DNA from: JAFGJQ01 sp964586145
GTDB lineage: Bacteria > Planctomycetota > Phycisphaerae > UBA1845
Reading direction: 5' to 3'
Assembly: GCA_964586145.1 (NCBI GenBank)
Contig: CAZPHH010000055.1
Span: 1-31,679, forward strand
Length of the DNA: 31,679 bases
The translations under genes and the position numbers were made by a program. The notes below the pieces were generated by a model that was not told the origin of the DNA, did not search any database, and saw nothing but the letters and a program-made list of their open reading frames with translations. Within the stretch, counting starts at the first letter, position 1. Each line of letters begins with the position of its first letter. This document shows, one piece after another, positions 16,741-25,152 of the stretch.

Positions 16741-17262
16741 TCATCCTTCAATGGAGAATGTGGAGCCGACGGGCGTTCGATCCCCCGCCCCCTGGGGCGG
16801 CGCGGAGGCCGCTTCCTCTCCGCGGGCGGGCGGCAGCGTCGCGGCGGGCGCCTCGGCCGGACCGGCCGCTCCCTGTTCCGCCCGGGTCTGATTGACCTTG
16901 TCAATCAGCATGACCCAGGTTTCTCGCTGATAGCGGAGGATTTTGAGGGCGTCGTCCAGGTCGCTGACGCTGTGATGCACGCTGGCGTCCACCAGCTTCC
17001 GATAGATGAAGGAGTAAATGGCGGCCATCCGCTCGCACAGTTCGCGGTTGACCTCCGGCCGCAATCCGTTCTGCATTTCCAGGATGATCGCCTGGGCCCG
17101 GGACAGCTTGTTGTAGGACGTTTCGTAATCGCGGGCCTCGATGGCATCGCGAGCCTGGAGACTGAACCGGATGGCCCCGTCGTACAGCATCAGATGAAGC
17201 TGCTCCGGAGAGGCCGTCATGACCGCGTTGCGAAGGTAGGAATTGGGGGCGCCGCCGGACAT
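16741..17262 (-). CDS. fliS: flagellar export chaperone FliS
   Basis: A 173-residue cytoplasmic chaperone that binds the C-terminus of flagellin and prevents early polymerisation before export. The four-helix FliS core occupies residues about 8-130: NSYLRNAVMTASPEQLHLMLYDGAIRF is the typical opening, followed by RAQAIILEMQNGL and LDDALKILRYQRETW. The tail from about 133 is Ala/Pro/Gly-rich and longer than in most FliS proteins, which are near 130 residues. The ATG at 17262 fits the family N-terminus although its ribosome site is weak. It follows fliD by 74 bp on the same strand, the common fliD-fliS order. Confidence 0.93.
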   Translation of the reverse strand: MSGGAPNSYLRNAVMTASPEQLHLMLYDGAIRFSLQARDAIEARDYETSYNKLSRAQAIILEMQNGLRPEVNRELCERMAAIYSFIYRKLVDASVHHSVSDLDDALKILRYQRETWVMLIDKVNQTRAEQGAAGPAEAPAATLPPARGEEAASAPPQGAGDRTPVGSTFSIEG

Positions 17263-17336
17263 ACCGGTCCGTACATCGGATTCCGCCGGGGGTGAAATGA
17301 CCTAAAAACCCTGTGGCGGGCCCGATAACGCGGAGG

Positions 17337-20300
17337 CTAGGAGGAGCTCAGCGCCAGAGACGCCAGGGCGGTCTGCTGGGCGCTCAGGTTGGCCAGGGCG
17401 GATTCCAGGCCCTGGAACTGCCGTTCCAGCCGGGTCCGCTGCCCGTCGAGCAGGGCCTGCATGGCCTCCATGCGGTCGTTCAGGTCGTCCTCCCGATTCT
17501 GGAGCGTGGCGGCGGCCCGATCAATCAGCCCTTCGGACGACTTGGTCAGTTCGTCCAGCATCTCGTTGAGGGCCGCCCCGATGCCGTTCTCCTCGTCAGT
17601 GAAAAGCTGCTCCACGAGTCTGGGGTTGTCGCGGTACGTCTCGCGGAACTTCTCTTCGTTGAACTCCAGTCGGCCGCTGCGGTACTGGATGCCCACGTCT
17701 GCCAGGCGGCTGAGCCCGGCCGTCCCGGACGAATAGGCCTTCAGGACGGAGCGGTTCAGACGGTCCTGGATGCGGCGGGCCGTCACGTCGCCCAGGAGCA
17801 CGCCGCGGGTCTCCGTCTCGGGGTCGAACTTCGTGTAGTCGCCGATCCGGTCCAGCACCTCGTTGTATTTGGTCACGAAGCTCTTGAGGTCGGTGGCGAT
17901 CTTGTCAACGTCCTGCGAAACGTTCAGGCTGACCGGTTCCTCGGAGGCCCCCAGCAGGTTCAGGGTCACGCCGGGGATGACGTTGGAGACCGAGTTCGTC
18001 GGGCTGGACACCACCACGGGGTTGCCGGTCTGCCCGTCCCCCAGGAAGAACACCGCGTCGCGGGCCTGGACCAGCGTATTGACGGCCAGCCCGGAGTGGC
18101 CCACGTCAAACACCAGGTATCCGCGTCTGCCGGAGACCTGGGAGGATACGGTCAGCCGATAGGCGTTGGTCTGTGACCCGTCGTTCACAACGGAGGCCGC
18201 CAGGTTCGGATCCGCGTTATTGAGCTTGGTGACCACGTCCTTGAGCGTGTCATCGGCGTCGATATCAATGGTGATTTCCATGGTGCCGTCGATAAAGGTC
18301 TGTCCGCCGGCCGCCTCTCCGGCGATTCGGAGGTCCGTGGCGGTGCCGCCTCCCTGGTCCGTGACCTTGAGTGGTTGCGTCCCGCCGGCCGCGTCCGTCA
18401 GGAGCAGCCCGTCGCCGTTGGCGTTGATGCCGGCTGTGACCTGAGTCACGTCGGAGTATGAATTGATCAGCCGGATGATGTCGCCGAGCGTTTTCTGGTT
18501 CTGGCTGACGTTGACGGTGACGGCGGCGCCGCGGCTGTTGGTAATCCTGAACTGGCCTGTCCGCACGCCCTGTCCGTGGTTCATGTTCTCCAGGCGGGTG
18601 GCTTCGGACAGGTAACGAAGCTGCGTGTTGCGGCCGATGAGGCTGGCCCCGGTGGACGACCCCAGCAGGCCCAAGTCGGCCGCGGTGGTGCTTCCGTTTT
18701 CCTCCACGACAATCGAGCCGATGTCGGAGCCGGTCTCGTCGACGATCTCGATGCCGTTGCCCGAAGGGTTGATCCGGGCGATGACGTTCGCCCCGCCGGC
18801 CGTATTGTTGATGATGTCCAGCACGTTCTGCACGGTCTGGGCCCCGCTGAGGTCATAGGTGGAGCGGTTGCCCAGCCGGTCCGTGACGGCGATGCTGCCG
18901 AGGGTTACGCCGCGTCCGCCGTTCAGGGAGTTCAGCAGCACGGTGTTCAGCCCGGCGATCAGGTCGCGTGAGCGGACGGTCTGACCGGTGAACTCGCCTT
19001 CGAGCCCCAGGTCCAGGGCCGCCCGGGACAGCACGCCCTCGGCGTCGGCCAGGGCCTCCACCGTGATGCCGCCGCCGCCGATGTTGTTGTCCTCCAGCCG
19101 CAGGCCGTTGTTGTCCAGAGACGCGGTGACCAGCGACCAGCCGGAGCCGTCGTCGTTGTCCGCGGCGTAGTTGACGGCCCGGATCACGTCCCCGACGGTG
19201 GCGATTCGGAAAATGTCGGATCCGCTGATGAAGTCCTTGTCGACGTCCGCGGCGATGCCCAGGTCCCGGGCGGCGAAGCCGCTGACATCCTCGATCCTGA
19301 AGTGGGTCGCCGCGTCGGCGGGCGTGTCCGTGGTGTCGCTGATCTGGAGGTGCGAGCTGACGTAGATCGCCCGCACGCCCACGTCGGCGGCGTTGATCCG
19401 GCTCAGCACGTCCTGAATGGTCTGGGCCCCGGACAGGTCCACCTCGGCCGACTTCCCGCTGCGGTCCGTGATGCGGATGATGCCCGGCGGGTTGCCCGAG
19501 CCGTCGTCCATTCGCACACCGTTGCCGCTGTTGAGCTGCTCCAGGCGGGTGGTGGGCTGGAGAAAGTCCGATAACGAGACGGTGAAGGAGGCGCCCCCGC
19601 CGGTCGTGACGCGGAAGTCGCCGCTGGTGGAAAGGCTGTTGCGGCGCACGCCGTTTCCGTCGTTCAGCGCGGAGAGCAGGGTCGAGTTCACCAGGTTGAT
19701 CAGATCGGCGCTCTCGATCCGGCCGGTCGTGCTGGCGCCGAGCAGGCCCAGGTCCCGGGCGGAGGATCCCCCGGTCTGATCGGCGATCTGCAGCGGCCCG
19801 GTCCCGCCGGACCGGTCTTCAATCACGATGCGGTCGCCGGACACTGACGCTCTGACATTGGCGTCCGTCTGGTTGTTGATGGCGTCGATGATGTCGTCGA
19901 CGAGCACCGCAGCCCGCAGACTGATCCGGGCAACTCCGCCCGCGCCGTCGGTGATGGTGAAGGTGCCGCGCCGGATGCCCTGTCCGCCTCGCAGGCTGTC
20001 GATCTCTGTGGCCGGGTTGAGCTGGCCGTGGCCGATCTCAACGGTCAGAGTGCCCGCGCCCACCGGCGTGGTGTCGGGGTCGGCAAAGCCCTGTCCGATG
20101 AGCTGGTGGTTGCTGACCAGCGAGTGGACGCGGAACTGGTACGTGCCGGGCAGCGCTCCCGCGCCGGCCGTGGCGGTCAGGACCGATTCGTCGCTCGACT
20201 GGGTCTTGTAGGTCTGGAAAAAAGCGTCCGTGGCGAAGCGGCTGGCGATGTTCTTCACCGCCAGCAGGCGGGCGGACAGGTCCATATAGGCCGTCCGCTG

Positions 20301-20429
20301 CGTCTGCAGGTTCGACACCCGCTGCTTGAGCAGTTGGAGCGGCTTGGACTGAATCTGGATGAGCTGGTCAATGAGATCCTGGGTGTTCAGTCCGGAAATC
20401 AATCCGACGCTGGAAGAGATGCCGCTCAT
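17337..20429 (-). CDS. fliD: flagellar filament cap protein FliD, enlarged with six IN motifs
   Basis: A 1030-residue cap protein (HAP2) that sits at the filament tip and guides flagellin assembly. The N-terminal domain (about 1-105) has SSVGLISGLNTQDLIDQLIQ and a coiled-coil segment. The C-terminal domain (about 770-1030) ends in a long coiled coil. Between them lie six flagellin-hook IN-type motifs at about 178-205, 340-365, 414-447, 535-564, 650-679 and 731-763. The interspersed phrases include DLSGAQT and ADLGLLG-type repeats. E. coli FliD has about 468 residues, so this copy is more than twice that. I chose ATG 20429 because AAGGAG lies 9 nt upstream; an ATG 18 nt earlier lacks a site. 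A sigma-28-like promoter precedes it. Confidence 0.94.
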   Translation of the reverse strand: MSGISSSVGLISGLNTQDLIDQLIQIQSKPLQLLKQRVSNLQTQRTAYMDLSARLLAVKNIASRFATDAFFQTYKTQSSDESVLTATAGAGALPGTYQFRVHSLVSNHQLIGQGFADPDTTPVGAGTLTVEIGHGQLNPATEIDSLRGGQGIRRGTFTITDGAGGVARISLRAAVLVDDIIDAINNQTDANVRASVSGDRIVIEDRSGGTGPLQIADQTGGSSARDLGLLGASTTGRIESADLINLVNSTLLSALNDGNGVRRNSLSTSGDFRVTTGGGASFTVSLSDFLQPTTRLEQLNSGNGVRMDDGSGNPPGIIRITDRSGKSAEVDLSGAQTIQDVLSRINAADVGVRAIYVSSHLQISDTTDTPADAATHFRIEDVSGFAARDLGIAADVDKDFISGSDIFRIATVGDVIRAVNYAADNDDGSGWSLVTASLDNNGLRLEDNNIGGGGITVEALADAEGVLSRAALDLGLEGEFTGQTVRSRDLIAGLNTVLLNSLNGGRGVTLGSIAVTDRLGNRSTYDLSGAQTVQNVLDIINNTAGGANVIARINPSGNGIEIVDETGSDIGSIVVEENGSTTAADLGLLGSSTGASLIGRNTQLRYLSEATRLENMNHGQGVRTGQFRITNSRGAAVTVNVSQNQKTLGDIIRLINSYSDVTQVTAGINANGDGLLLTDAAGGTQPLKVTDQGGGTATDLRIAGEAAGGQTFIDGTMEITIDIDADDTLKDVVTKLNNADPNLAASVVNDGSQTNAYRLTVSSQVSGRRGYLVFDVGHSGLAVNTLVQARDAVFFLGDGQTGNPVVVSSPTNSVSNVIPGVTLNLLGASEEPVSLNVSQDVDKIATDLKSFVTKYNEVLDRIGDYTKFDPETETRGVLLGDVTARRIQDRLNRSVLKAYSSGTAGLSRLADVGIQYRSGRLEFNEEKFRETYRDNPRLVEQLFTDEENGIGAALNEMLDELTKSSEGLIDRAAATLQNREDDLNDRMEAMQALLDGQRTRLERQFQGLESALANLSAQQTALASLALSSS

Positions 20430-20497
20430 GGCTCCGGGCTCCTTCATCACCCGGGTCGCCGGGCGTCCAGCGCGGGGCGTCCCCGGGAATCACCGTT

Positions 20498-20525
20498 TTA
20501 TCGGCACAAAAGAAGGCGGCCCTTA
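20498..20525 (-). promoter_or_regulatory. sigma-28 (FliA)-like promoter of fliD
   Basis: On the minus strand TAAGGGCC is followed after 12 bp by GCCGATAA. The latter is identical to the E. coli sigma-28 -10 box; the consensus is TAAAGTTT-N11-GCCGATAA. The site lies about 68 nt before the fliD start. Its -35 half falls within the stem of the preceding flagellin terminator. Confidence 0.65.
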
Positions 20526-20553
20526 GGACCGGTGCCGGTCCGGTGGGGCCGCC
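20505..20553 (-). terminator. rho-independent terminator of flagellin 1
   Basis: On the minus strand GGCGGCCC (20546-20553) pairs with GGGCCGCC (20515-20522) around a GC-rich inner hairpin. A T-rich tail TTCTTTTGTG follows. It begins 24 nt after the flagellin stop codon. It overlaps the fliD promoter. Confidence 0.82.
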
Positions 20554-20576
20554 GGAAGATCGGGACCGAAAGGGAG

Positions 20577-21995
20577 TTAGCCGCCGAGCAGGCCCAGGGC
20601 GGTCTGGGGCACCTGCTGGGCGACGCTCAGGGTGAGCTGCGTGCCCTGGATGAGGATCTGGGCCCGGGTCAGGGCCGAGACCTCCACCGCGTAGTCGGCG
20701 TCGCGGATGGCCGACTCGCTGGCGGTCACGTTTTCGTAGGCGATCTGCTGGCTGTTGATGTTCGTCTCCATCTTCTGTTTCTGAACGGCCCCCAGCCGTC
20801 CGCGGAGACTGGCAATCTGATTGATCGCCTCGGTGATGATTTCCTCGGCCTTCATGTAATTGCCGCGGGCCACTTCGAAGGCCCCGCCGCTGCGGATGTC
20901 GCTGAGGAACCGCGTGACCGTGTTGCCCAGGTTGGCCGTCGAAATCGAGTCGATCCCGATCTGGAGCTGCCCCTGCAGGTTCACCTGCGGCGTGATCTGG
21001 AACAGGGCCCCGCCGCCGGTGATGTGGAACGTGGACGTGGCGGCCCCGGTGGCGAAGCCGGAGGTCAGGTAGAACCGGGCCTCCAGACCCTGCGTGCGGG
21101 TGTCGACGCGCAGCCCTTTGGTATTGGCGAGCTGTCCGTTGACGATGACGATCGGGTCGAATCCTACGTCGCGCGTGGTCGTTCCCGCGGCGGTGGTGTT
21201 CATGAACGTGCCGGTGACGGAGCGCACGCTGACAAACGCGTCCGTTCCGAACTCCGTGCTGAGCAGGTGCAGTTGTCCGTCCGTGGAGACGATCGCTTGC
21301 ACGCCGGTGGAGTCGGTGATGCCGTTGATGGCCTGGGCGATGTCGGCCTGAGTGGCCCCGGACTGGAAGGAGAGAATGTCCACGCCCAGCCGGCCGGACA
21401 CCTCCACCGTGGTGGCGCTGGTGCTCAGGGCCGCAAACGCCAGGTGGGCCAGTTCCGCCGCCGACTGCACCTCGAGCACCACCTGCTTGGCCCCGCCCTC
21501 GGTGATCTGAGCCGCATAGACGCTGGTGTGGGCGATCTCCGTCGTGGTAATGCCGCTGATCTGGTAGCCCAGGGCGCCGTTCAGCAGTTTCTTGCCGGCA
21601 AACGTGGTGGTGTTCGCGATCCGGTCGATGCTGGAGAGGATGGCGTCGATCTCGAGCTGGTCCGCGTAGACCTCTTCGGCCGACACGGCGCCTTCGTTGG
21701 CAATGTCCAGCACGAGGGCCTTGAGATCCAGCAGCAGGGCGGACACCTCGTTCAGCGAGCCCTCCGCCACCGAAATGACGTTGATCGCCCGCTGCGTGTT
21801 GCTGATGGCCGCCTGCAGGCCGCGCATTTCCTTGCGCAGGCCTTCGGAGGCGATCAGCCCCGCCGGATCGTCCTTGCCGCGGTTGATCCGCAGGCCGGTC
21901 GAGAGCCGCTCCAGCCGAGTGTACAGGTCGCTGGTGTTGTTGCGGAAGCGTCCCATGGCCACGATGGCCGGGACATTCGTGTTGATGCGAGTCAT
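20577..21995 (-). CDS. flagellin (copy 1)
   Basis: A 472-residue filament subunit. The conserved D0/D1 N-terminal region starts MTRINTNVPAIVAM and contains RLSTGLRINRGKDDPAGLI. The C-terminal region has ASLRGRLGAVQKQKMETNIN, ESAIRDADYAVE and a final QVPQTALGLL. Residues about 140-370 form a variable central part containing DILSFQSGATQADIAQAIN, itself an IN-type motif. The start at 21995 is fixed by GGGAGG 6-10 nt upstream and by homology to copy 2. It is exported through the flagellar type III apparatus with FliS. It has its own sigma-28-like promoter and terminator, so it can be expressed apart from copy 2. Confidence 0.95.
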   Translation of the reverse strand: MTRINTNVPAIVAMGRFRNNTSDLYTRLERLSTGLRINRGKDDPAGLIASEGLRKEMRGLQAAISNTQRAINVISVAEGSLNEVSALLLDLKALVLDIANEGAVSAEEVYADQLEIDAILSSIDRIANTTTFAGKKLLNGALGYQISGITTTEIAHTSVYAAQITEGGAKQVVLEVQSAAELAHLAFAALSTSATTVEVSGRLGVDILSFQSGATQADIAQAINGITDSTGVQAIVSTDGQLHLLSTEFGTDAFVSVRSVTGTFMNTTAAGTTTRDVGFDPIVIVNGQLANTKGLRVDTRTQGLEARFYLTSGFATGAATSTFHITGGGALFQITPQVNLQGQLQIGIDSISTANLGNTVTRFLSDIRSGGAFEVARGNYMKAEEIITEAINQIASLRGRLGAVQKQKMETNINSQQIAYENVTASESAIRDADYAVEVSALTRAQILIQGTQLTLSVAQQVPQTALGLLGG

Positions 21996-22155
21996 GGCAT
22001 CCTCCCTGACAAAGCGGGCATGCCTGGCATCCGTTGCCCGCGATCGTGCGGCCATGCACGATCGGAACGCGGAGCCGAGTCGGGATCGCCTTCGCCATCC
22101 GGCGCGTCCGTGCGCCATCCGCGTAGGCGGTCGCGGACTCTGAACCGCATTGCGC

Positions 22156-22183
22156 ATTTCGTCCCGGCCATGCGCGGCCTTTA
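22156..22183 (-). promoter_or_regulatory. sigma-28-like promoter of flagellin 1
   Basis: On the minus strand TAAAGGCC is followed after 12 bp by GACGAAAT. The -35 half and spacing match the element before fliD. The predicted leader is about 155 nt. The -10 half matches GCCGATAA at only five of eight positions, so support comes mainly from the shared layout. Confidence 0.48.
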
Positions 22184-22255
22184 CTTAAATCCCGTCCGAT
22201 ACGGAAGCTGCCGGTTTATGGGACCGCGGCCCGGACCGATAACAGTCCGCCGACG

Positions 22256-22302
22256 GCACAAAGAACCGCCCGCCGGTCGGGCCAGGGCCGACCGACGGGC
22301 GG
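22256..22302 (-). terminator. rho-independent terminator of flagellin 2
   Basis: On the minus strand CCGCCCGTCGGTCGG pairs with CCGACCGGCGGGCGG over 15 bp (one G-T pair) around a 7-nt loop. It is followed by TTCTTTGTG. It starts 38 nt after the stop codon of flagellin 2. This is the strongest terminator in the window. Confidence 0.9.
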
Positions 22303-22339
22303 AAGAAGGCACGGAACGCCGGCTCGCGGGACGTCCGCG

Positions 22340-23779
22340 TCAGGACAGCAGCGACAGCGCGTTCTGCGGGATCTGGTTGGCCATCTTCAAGGTGGCCAGG
22401 TTCGACTGGACCAGAATCTGGGCCCGCGTCATCGAGCTGGTTTCCACCGCGAAGTCCGCGTCACGAATGGCGCTTTCCGCCGCGGCCGTGTTCTCGAACG
22501 CGATGAGCAGGCTGTTGATCGTCGTCTCCAGCGTGTCCTTCTGGAACGCGCCGATGCGTCCGCGGAGGCTGGATATCTGTTCCTGGGCCTTGCGCAGGAT
22601 CCGCTGGGCGTTGTGGTAGTTGCCGCTCTGGATGTCGTTCGCCTGTCCGCGGCCGAGGGAACTCAAACGTCCGAGCACGTGATCGCCCAGCGAACCGGTG
22701 TTCACCGACCCGATGCCGATCGTCTCTTGCCCGATGAGGCCCACTTCCGGCGAGATGGCGAACTTGGCGCCTCCGCCGGTGATGGTGAATGTTGTGGTGG
22801 TTGCTCCCGCGGTCATCCGGGCAAAGGCCTCATCGAGTTGTAGCTCCAGCGACAGTGTGCCGGAGATGACCGAGGCCTCCAGGCCCCGCGTGGTGGCGCG
22901 GGCGCCGTTGATGGTGACCTCCGGGTCCAGACCGTACGCGATGTCGCCGCCGGTCACCGTGAAGTCACCCGGGCTTCCGGCGGAGTTCAGCACGCGCACG
23001 CCCACCATGGCGCCGCTGCCCACCTCGGTGCTGGTCAGAACCAACTGGGTGCCGCTGGCCGTTGCGGTGACGCCGGTGAGGTCCTGCGCCGCCCCGATGG
23101 CCAGGGCCACGTCGGCCAGCGAGGTGCCCGACGCGAAACTCAGGACGTCCGTGCCGTAGCGGCCGCGAATCTCCAGGGTGGTGCCCGCCGTCAGCTCGCC
23201 GCTCGCCCCGGCCCCGGCGCCGACGACCTGGGCCACCGTCGCCGACGACACCATCTGGAGGTTCACGTCGCGGTTGGTGTTCAGCGGGATCTTGGCCGAG
23301 TTCACCTGGAGCCCGGTCAGATGGCTGCTGTTCACGCCCGACGTGATGAAGTCGTAGTTCCCGTTGAGCAGCTTCTCACCGTTGAAGGCGGTGACGCCCG
23401 CGATGCGGTTGATCGACGACAGAATGGTGTCGATCTGAAGCTGGTTCGCCTCCCGCTCGGCGGCGCTGAGTCCGGCCTCGTTGGCGGTGGTGTCGATCAG
23501 GTGCTCCAGCTCCAGCAGGAGGGCGTTGATTTCCCCCAGGCCGGCTTCGGCGATGCCCACCACCTGGTCCGCCCGCCGGGCGTTGTTGATGGCCCCGTTG
23601 ATGGCCACCTTGGAGGCACGCAGCCCCTCGGATGCAATCAGGCCGGCGGGGTCGTCCTTGCCGGTGTTGATCCGCAGGCCGGTGCTCAGGCGGTTCAACG
23701 CCGTGGTCAACGACATGTTGTTGGTGTCGAGGGTCCTCTTGGCGATGAGGTTCTGGACGTTCGTGTTGATGCGAGTCAT
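22340..23779 (-). CDS. flagellin (copy 2)
   Basis: A 479-residue filament subunit, paralogue of the adjacent copy. The N-terminus is MTRINTNVQNLIAKRTLDTN with RLSTGLRINTGKDDPAGLI. The C-terminus has SSLRGRIGAFQKDTLETTIN, ESAIRDADFAVETSSMTRAQ and NQIPQNALSLLS. The central part (about 145-380) shares with copy 1 the phrases VLSFASGTSLADVALAI and FTITGGGAKFAISPEVGL, so duplication included the exposed domain. The ends differ from copy 1 enough to suggest an old duplication. The start at 23779 has GGAGG 10 nt upstream. It is the first gene of the flagellar block, behind a 574-bp spacer, and ends at a strong terminator. Confidence 0.95.
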   Translation of the reverse strand: MTRINTNVQNLIAKRTLDTNNMSLTTALNRLSTGLRINTGKDDPAGLIASEGLRASKVAINGAINNARRADQVVGIAEAGLGEINALLLELEHLIDTTANEAGLSAAEREANQLQIDTILSSINRIAGVTAFNGEKLLNGNYDFITSGVNSSHLTGLQVNSAKIPLNTNRDVNLQMVSSATVAQVVGAGAGASGELTAGTTLEIRGRYGTDVLSFASGTSLADVALAIGAAQDLTGVTATASGTQLVLTSTEVGSGAMVGVRVLNSAGSPGDFTVTGGDIAYGLDPEVTINGARATTRGLEASVISGTLSLELQLDEAFARMTAGATTTTFTITGGGAKFAISPEVGLIGQETIGIGSVNTGSLGDHVLGRLSSLGRGQANDIQSGNYHNAQRILRKAQEQISSLRGRIGAFQKDTLETTINSLLIAFENTAAAESAIRDADFAVETSSMTRAQILVQSNLATLKMANQIPQNALSLLS

Positions 23780-24353
23780 ACGGTTCGTGCCTCCAAACGC
23801 GTCTGGGAATCCGCCGCTGGGCCGGCGTCGCAACGCCGCGGCCTGCCAGGTGAGGCGGATCGGTCTGACGGTGCCGCGGCAGGAACAGGCTGCTCGCGGC
23901 GGGCTCGTTCATCCGACTGGGTTGTCCGGCAAACCGGTCGGCCGCGCGGCCGCTCGATTCGCCCTTCCGGGTTCACGCCCGTGCCCCGGAGTCCGGAACT
24001 CCGGACACGCATCCGCGATGCAGAGGCTCCGTCATGGGCGGGTCCTCCGGCGTGACCACAGCACGAATCGTCGCGCCGATAACGGGTCTTTAAGTCTTTT
24101 GGGAAGTGGAAGATGAGACTGGTTTTCCGCTCGCGGATATCAGGACCGAACGGGAATTCCCATAAGCGCCGGCGCCCCGGCGCGAAGCAATCCATCCGGC
24201 CTTTTACCGGACAACCTCCAGGGTAAGTCCCCGTAATCACAAGCAGAAATTTTTCTGCGGGCCACCGACAAATGGATGCGGTAATCACCGCACGCGGGGG
24301 GGTCCCGGTGCCCGCGGCCGTGCCCGGACGGGCAAACGCATGCGCGGCGCGTG
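23780..24353. other. intergenic region with flagellin leader
   Basis: No coding sequence is supported. Elements seen: a sigma-28-like promoter at 24065-24092, the palindrome GGGAATTCCC near 24151, and a hairpin TCCGG / CCGGA with a 7-nt loop near 24196. There is also a 7-bp AT-rich hairpin GCAGAAA-TT-TTTCTGC at 24243-24258. The segment 23780-24057 would be a leader of about 280 nt on the flagellin 2 transcript. Confidence 0.5.
24065..24092 (-). promoter_or_regulatory. sigma-28-like promoter of flagellin 2
   Basis: On the minus strand TAAAGACC is followed after 12 bp by GACGATTC, the same arrangement as before flagellin 1 and fliD. The predicted transcript start is about 280 nt before the start codon, a long leader, so a nearer promoter may also exist. 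Confidence 0.42.
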
Positions 24354-25148
24354 CTACGCGCTCGTGGGCGACGGACGCAGCACGCTTTCGAACGCCGTGC
24401 GCGCGTCCGTGCGCGAATCACGATACTTCACGACAATCGCCGCGGCGATCGACAGCCCGTGCGATTCCGCGAACGCGCCCGACGCCGCACGCGCACCCGA
24501 AACCACCACCGCGCCCGCCGGAATCACCAGCACGCCGTCGACCGGGCGGAGGATCCGCGCATGCGCCAGGTCATACACCGGCGTGGACGCCGCCAGCACC
24601 ACGCCCGCCGCCAGCACGGCCCCCCGCCCGATGCGCACGCCTTCGTACACGCCGCAGTTGCCGCCGAGGAACGCTTCGTCCTCCACAATGACCGGCAGCG
24701 CGCCGATCGGCTCCAGCACGCCGCCGATCTGGGCCGCCGCCGACACATGCACGTTCCGACCCACCTGCGCGCACGAGCCGACCAGCGCGTGGCTGTCGAT
24801 CAGGGTCCCGCCGCCCACGTGCGCCCCCACGTTCACGTACGCCGGCGGCATGATGACCACGTCCGGCGCCACGTACGCCCCGCGACGGATCGCCGTGCCT
24901 CCCGGCACCACGCGCACGCCCGGCGGACACGCCGATTGCGGGAACAGCAGATCGCGATCGCGATAGGCAAACCCGTCACCGGTCATCGCTTCCAGGCTCG
25001 AAAGCCGGAACGCCTGCAGAATCCCCTCTTTCACGTCGCGATTCACCGTCCACCCGCCGGTCCCGTCCGGCTCCGCGGCGCGAAGGGAGCCGTTCTGCAG
25101 GGCGTCCAGGAAGGCGATGCACTCGTCACGCGTCTGCGGAATGCTCAT
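24354..25148 (-). CDS. dapD: 2,3,4,5-tetrahydropyridine-2,6-dicarboxylate N-succinyltransferase
   Basis: A 264-residue cytoplasmic enzyme. It transfers a succinyl group from succinyl-CoA to tetrahydrodipicolinate, the first step of the succinylase branch to diaminopimelate and lysine. An N-terminal helical domain (about 1-75, with NGSLRAAEPDG) is followed by left-handed beta-helix hexapeptide repeats. Within them lie the DapD hallmark phrases APDVVIMPPAYVNVGAHV, GTLIDSHALVGSCAQVGRNV and GGVLEPIGALPVIVED, and a C-terminal PAGAVVVSGARA. The succinylase route is thus used. ATG 25148 has AGGAG 9 nt upstream, inside the end of dapA, whose stop is 4 nt away. It is the last gene of the dap unit. Confidence 0.93.
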   Translation of the reverse strand: MSIPQTRDECIAFLDALQNGSLRAAEPDGTGGWTVNRDVKEGILQAFRLSSLEAMTGDGFAYRDRDLLFPQSACPPGVRVVPGGTAIRRGAYVAPDVVIMPPAYVNVGAHVGGGTLIDSHALVGSCAQVGRNVHVSAAAQIGGVLEPIGALPVIVEDEAFLGGNCGVYEGVRIGRGAVLAAGVVLAASTPVYDLAHARILRPVDGVLVIPAGAVVVSGARAASGAFAESHGLSIAAAIVVKYRDSRTDARTAFESVLRPSPTSA

Positions 25149-25152
25149 GGCC

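Noticed and set aside
20028..22619. 863-codon plus-strand open frame across the flagellin genes
   Set aside because: It is an antisense artefact of high GC content; the minus strand encodes clear FliD and flagellin sequences.
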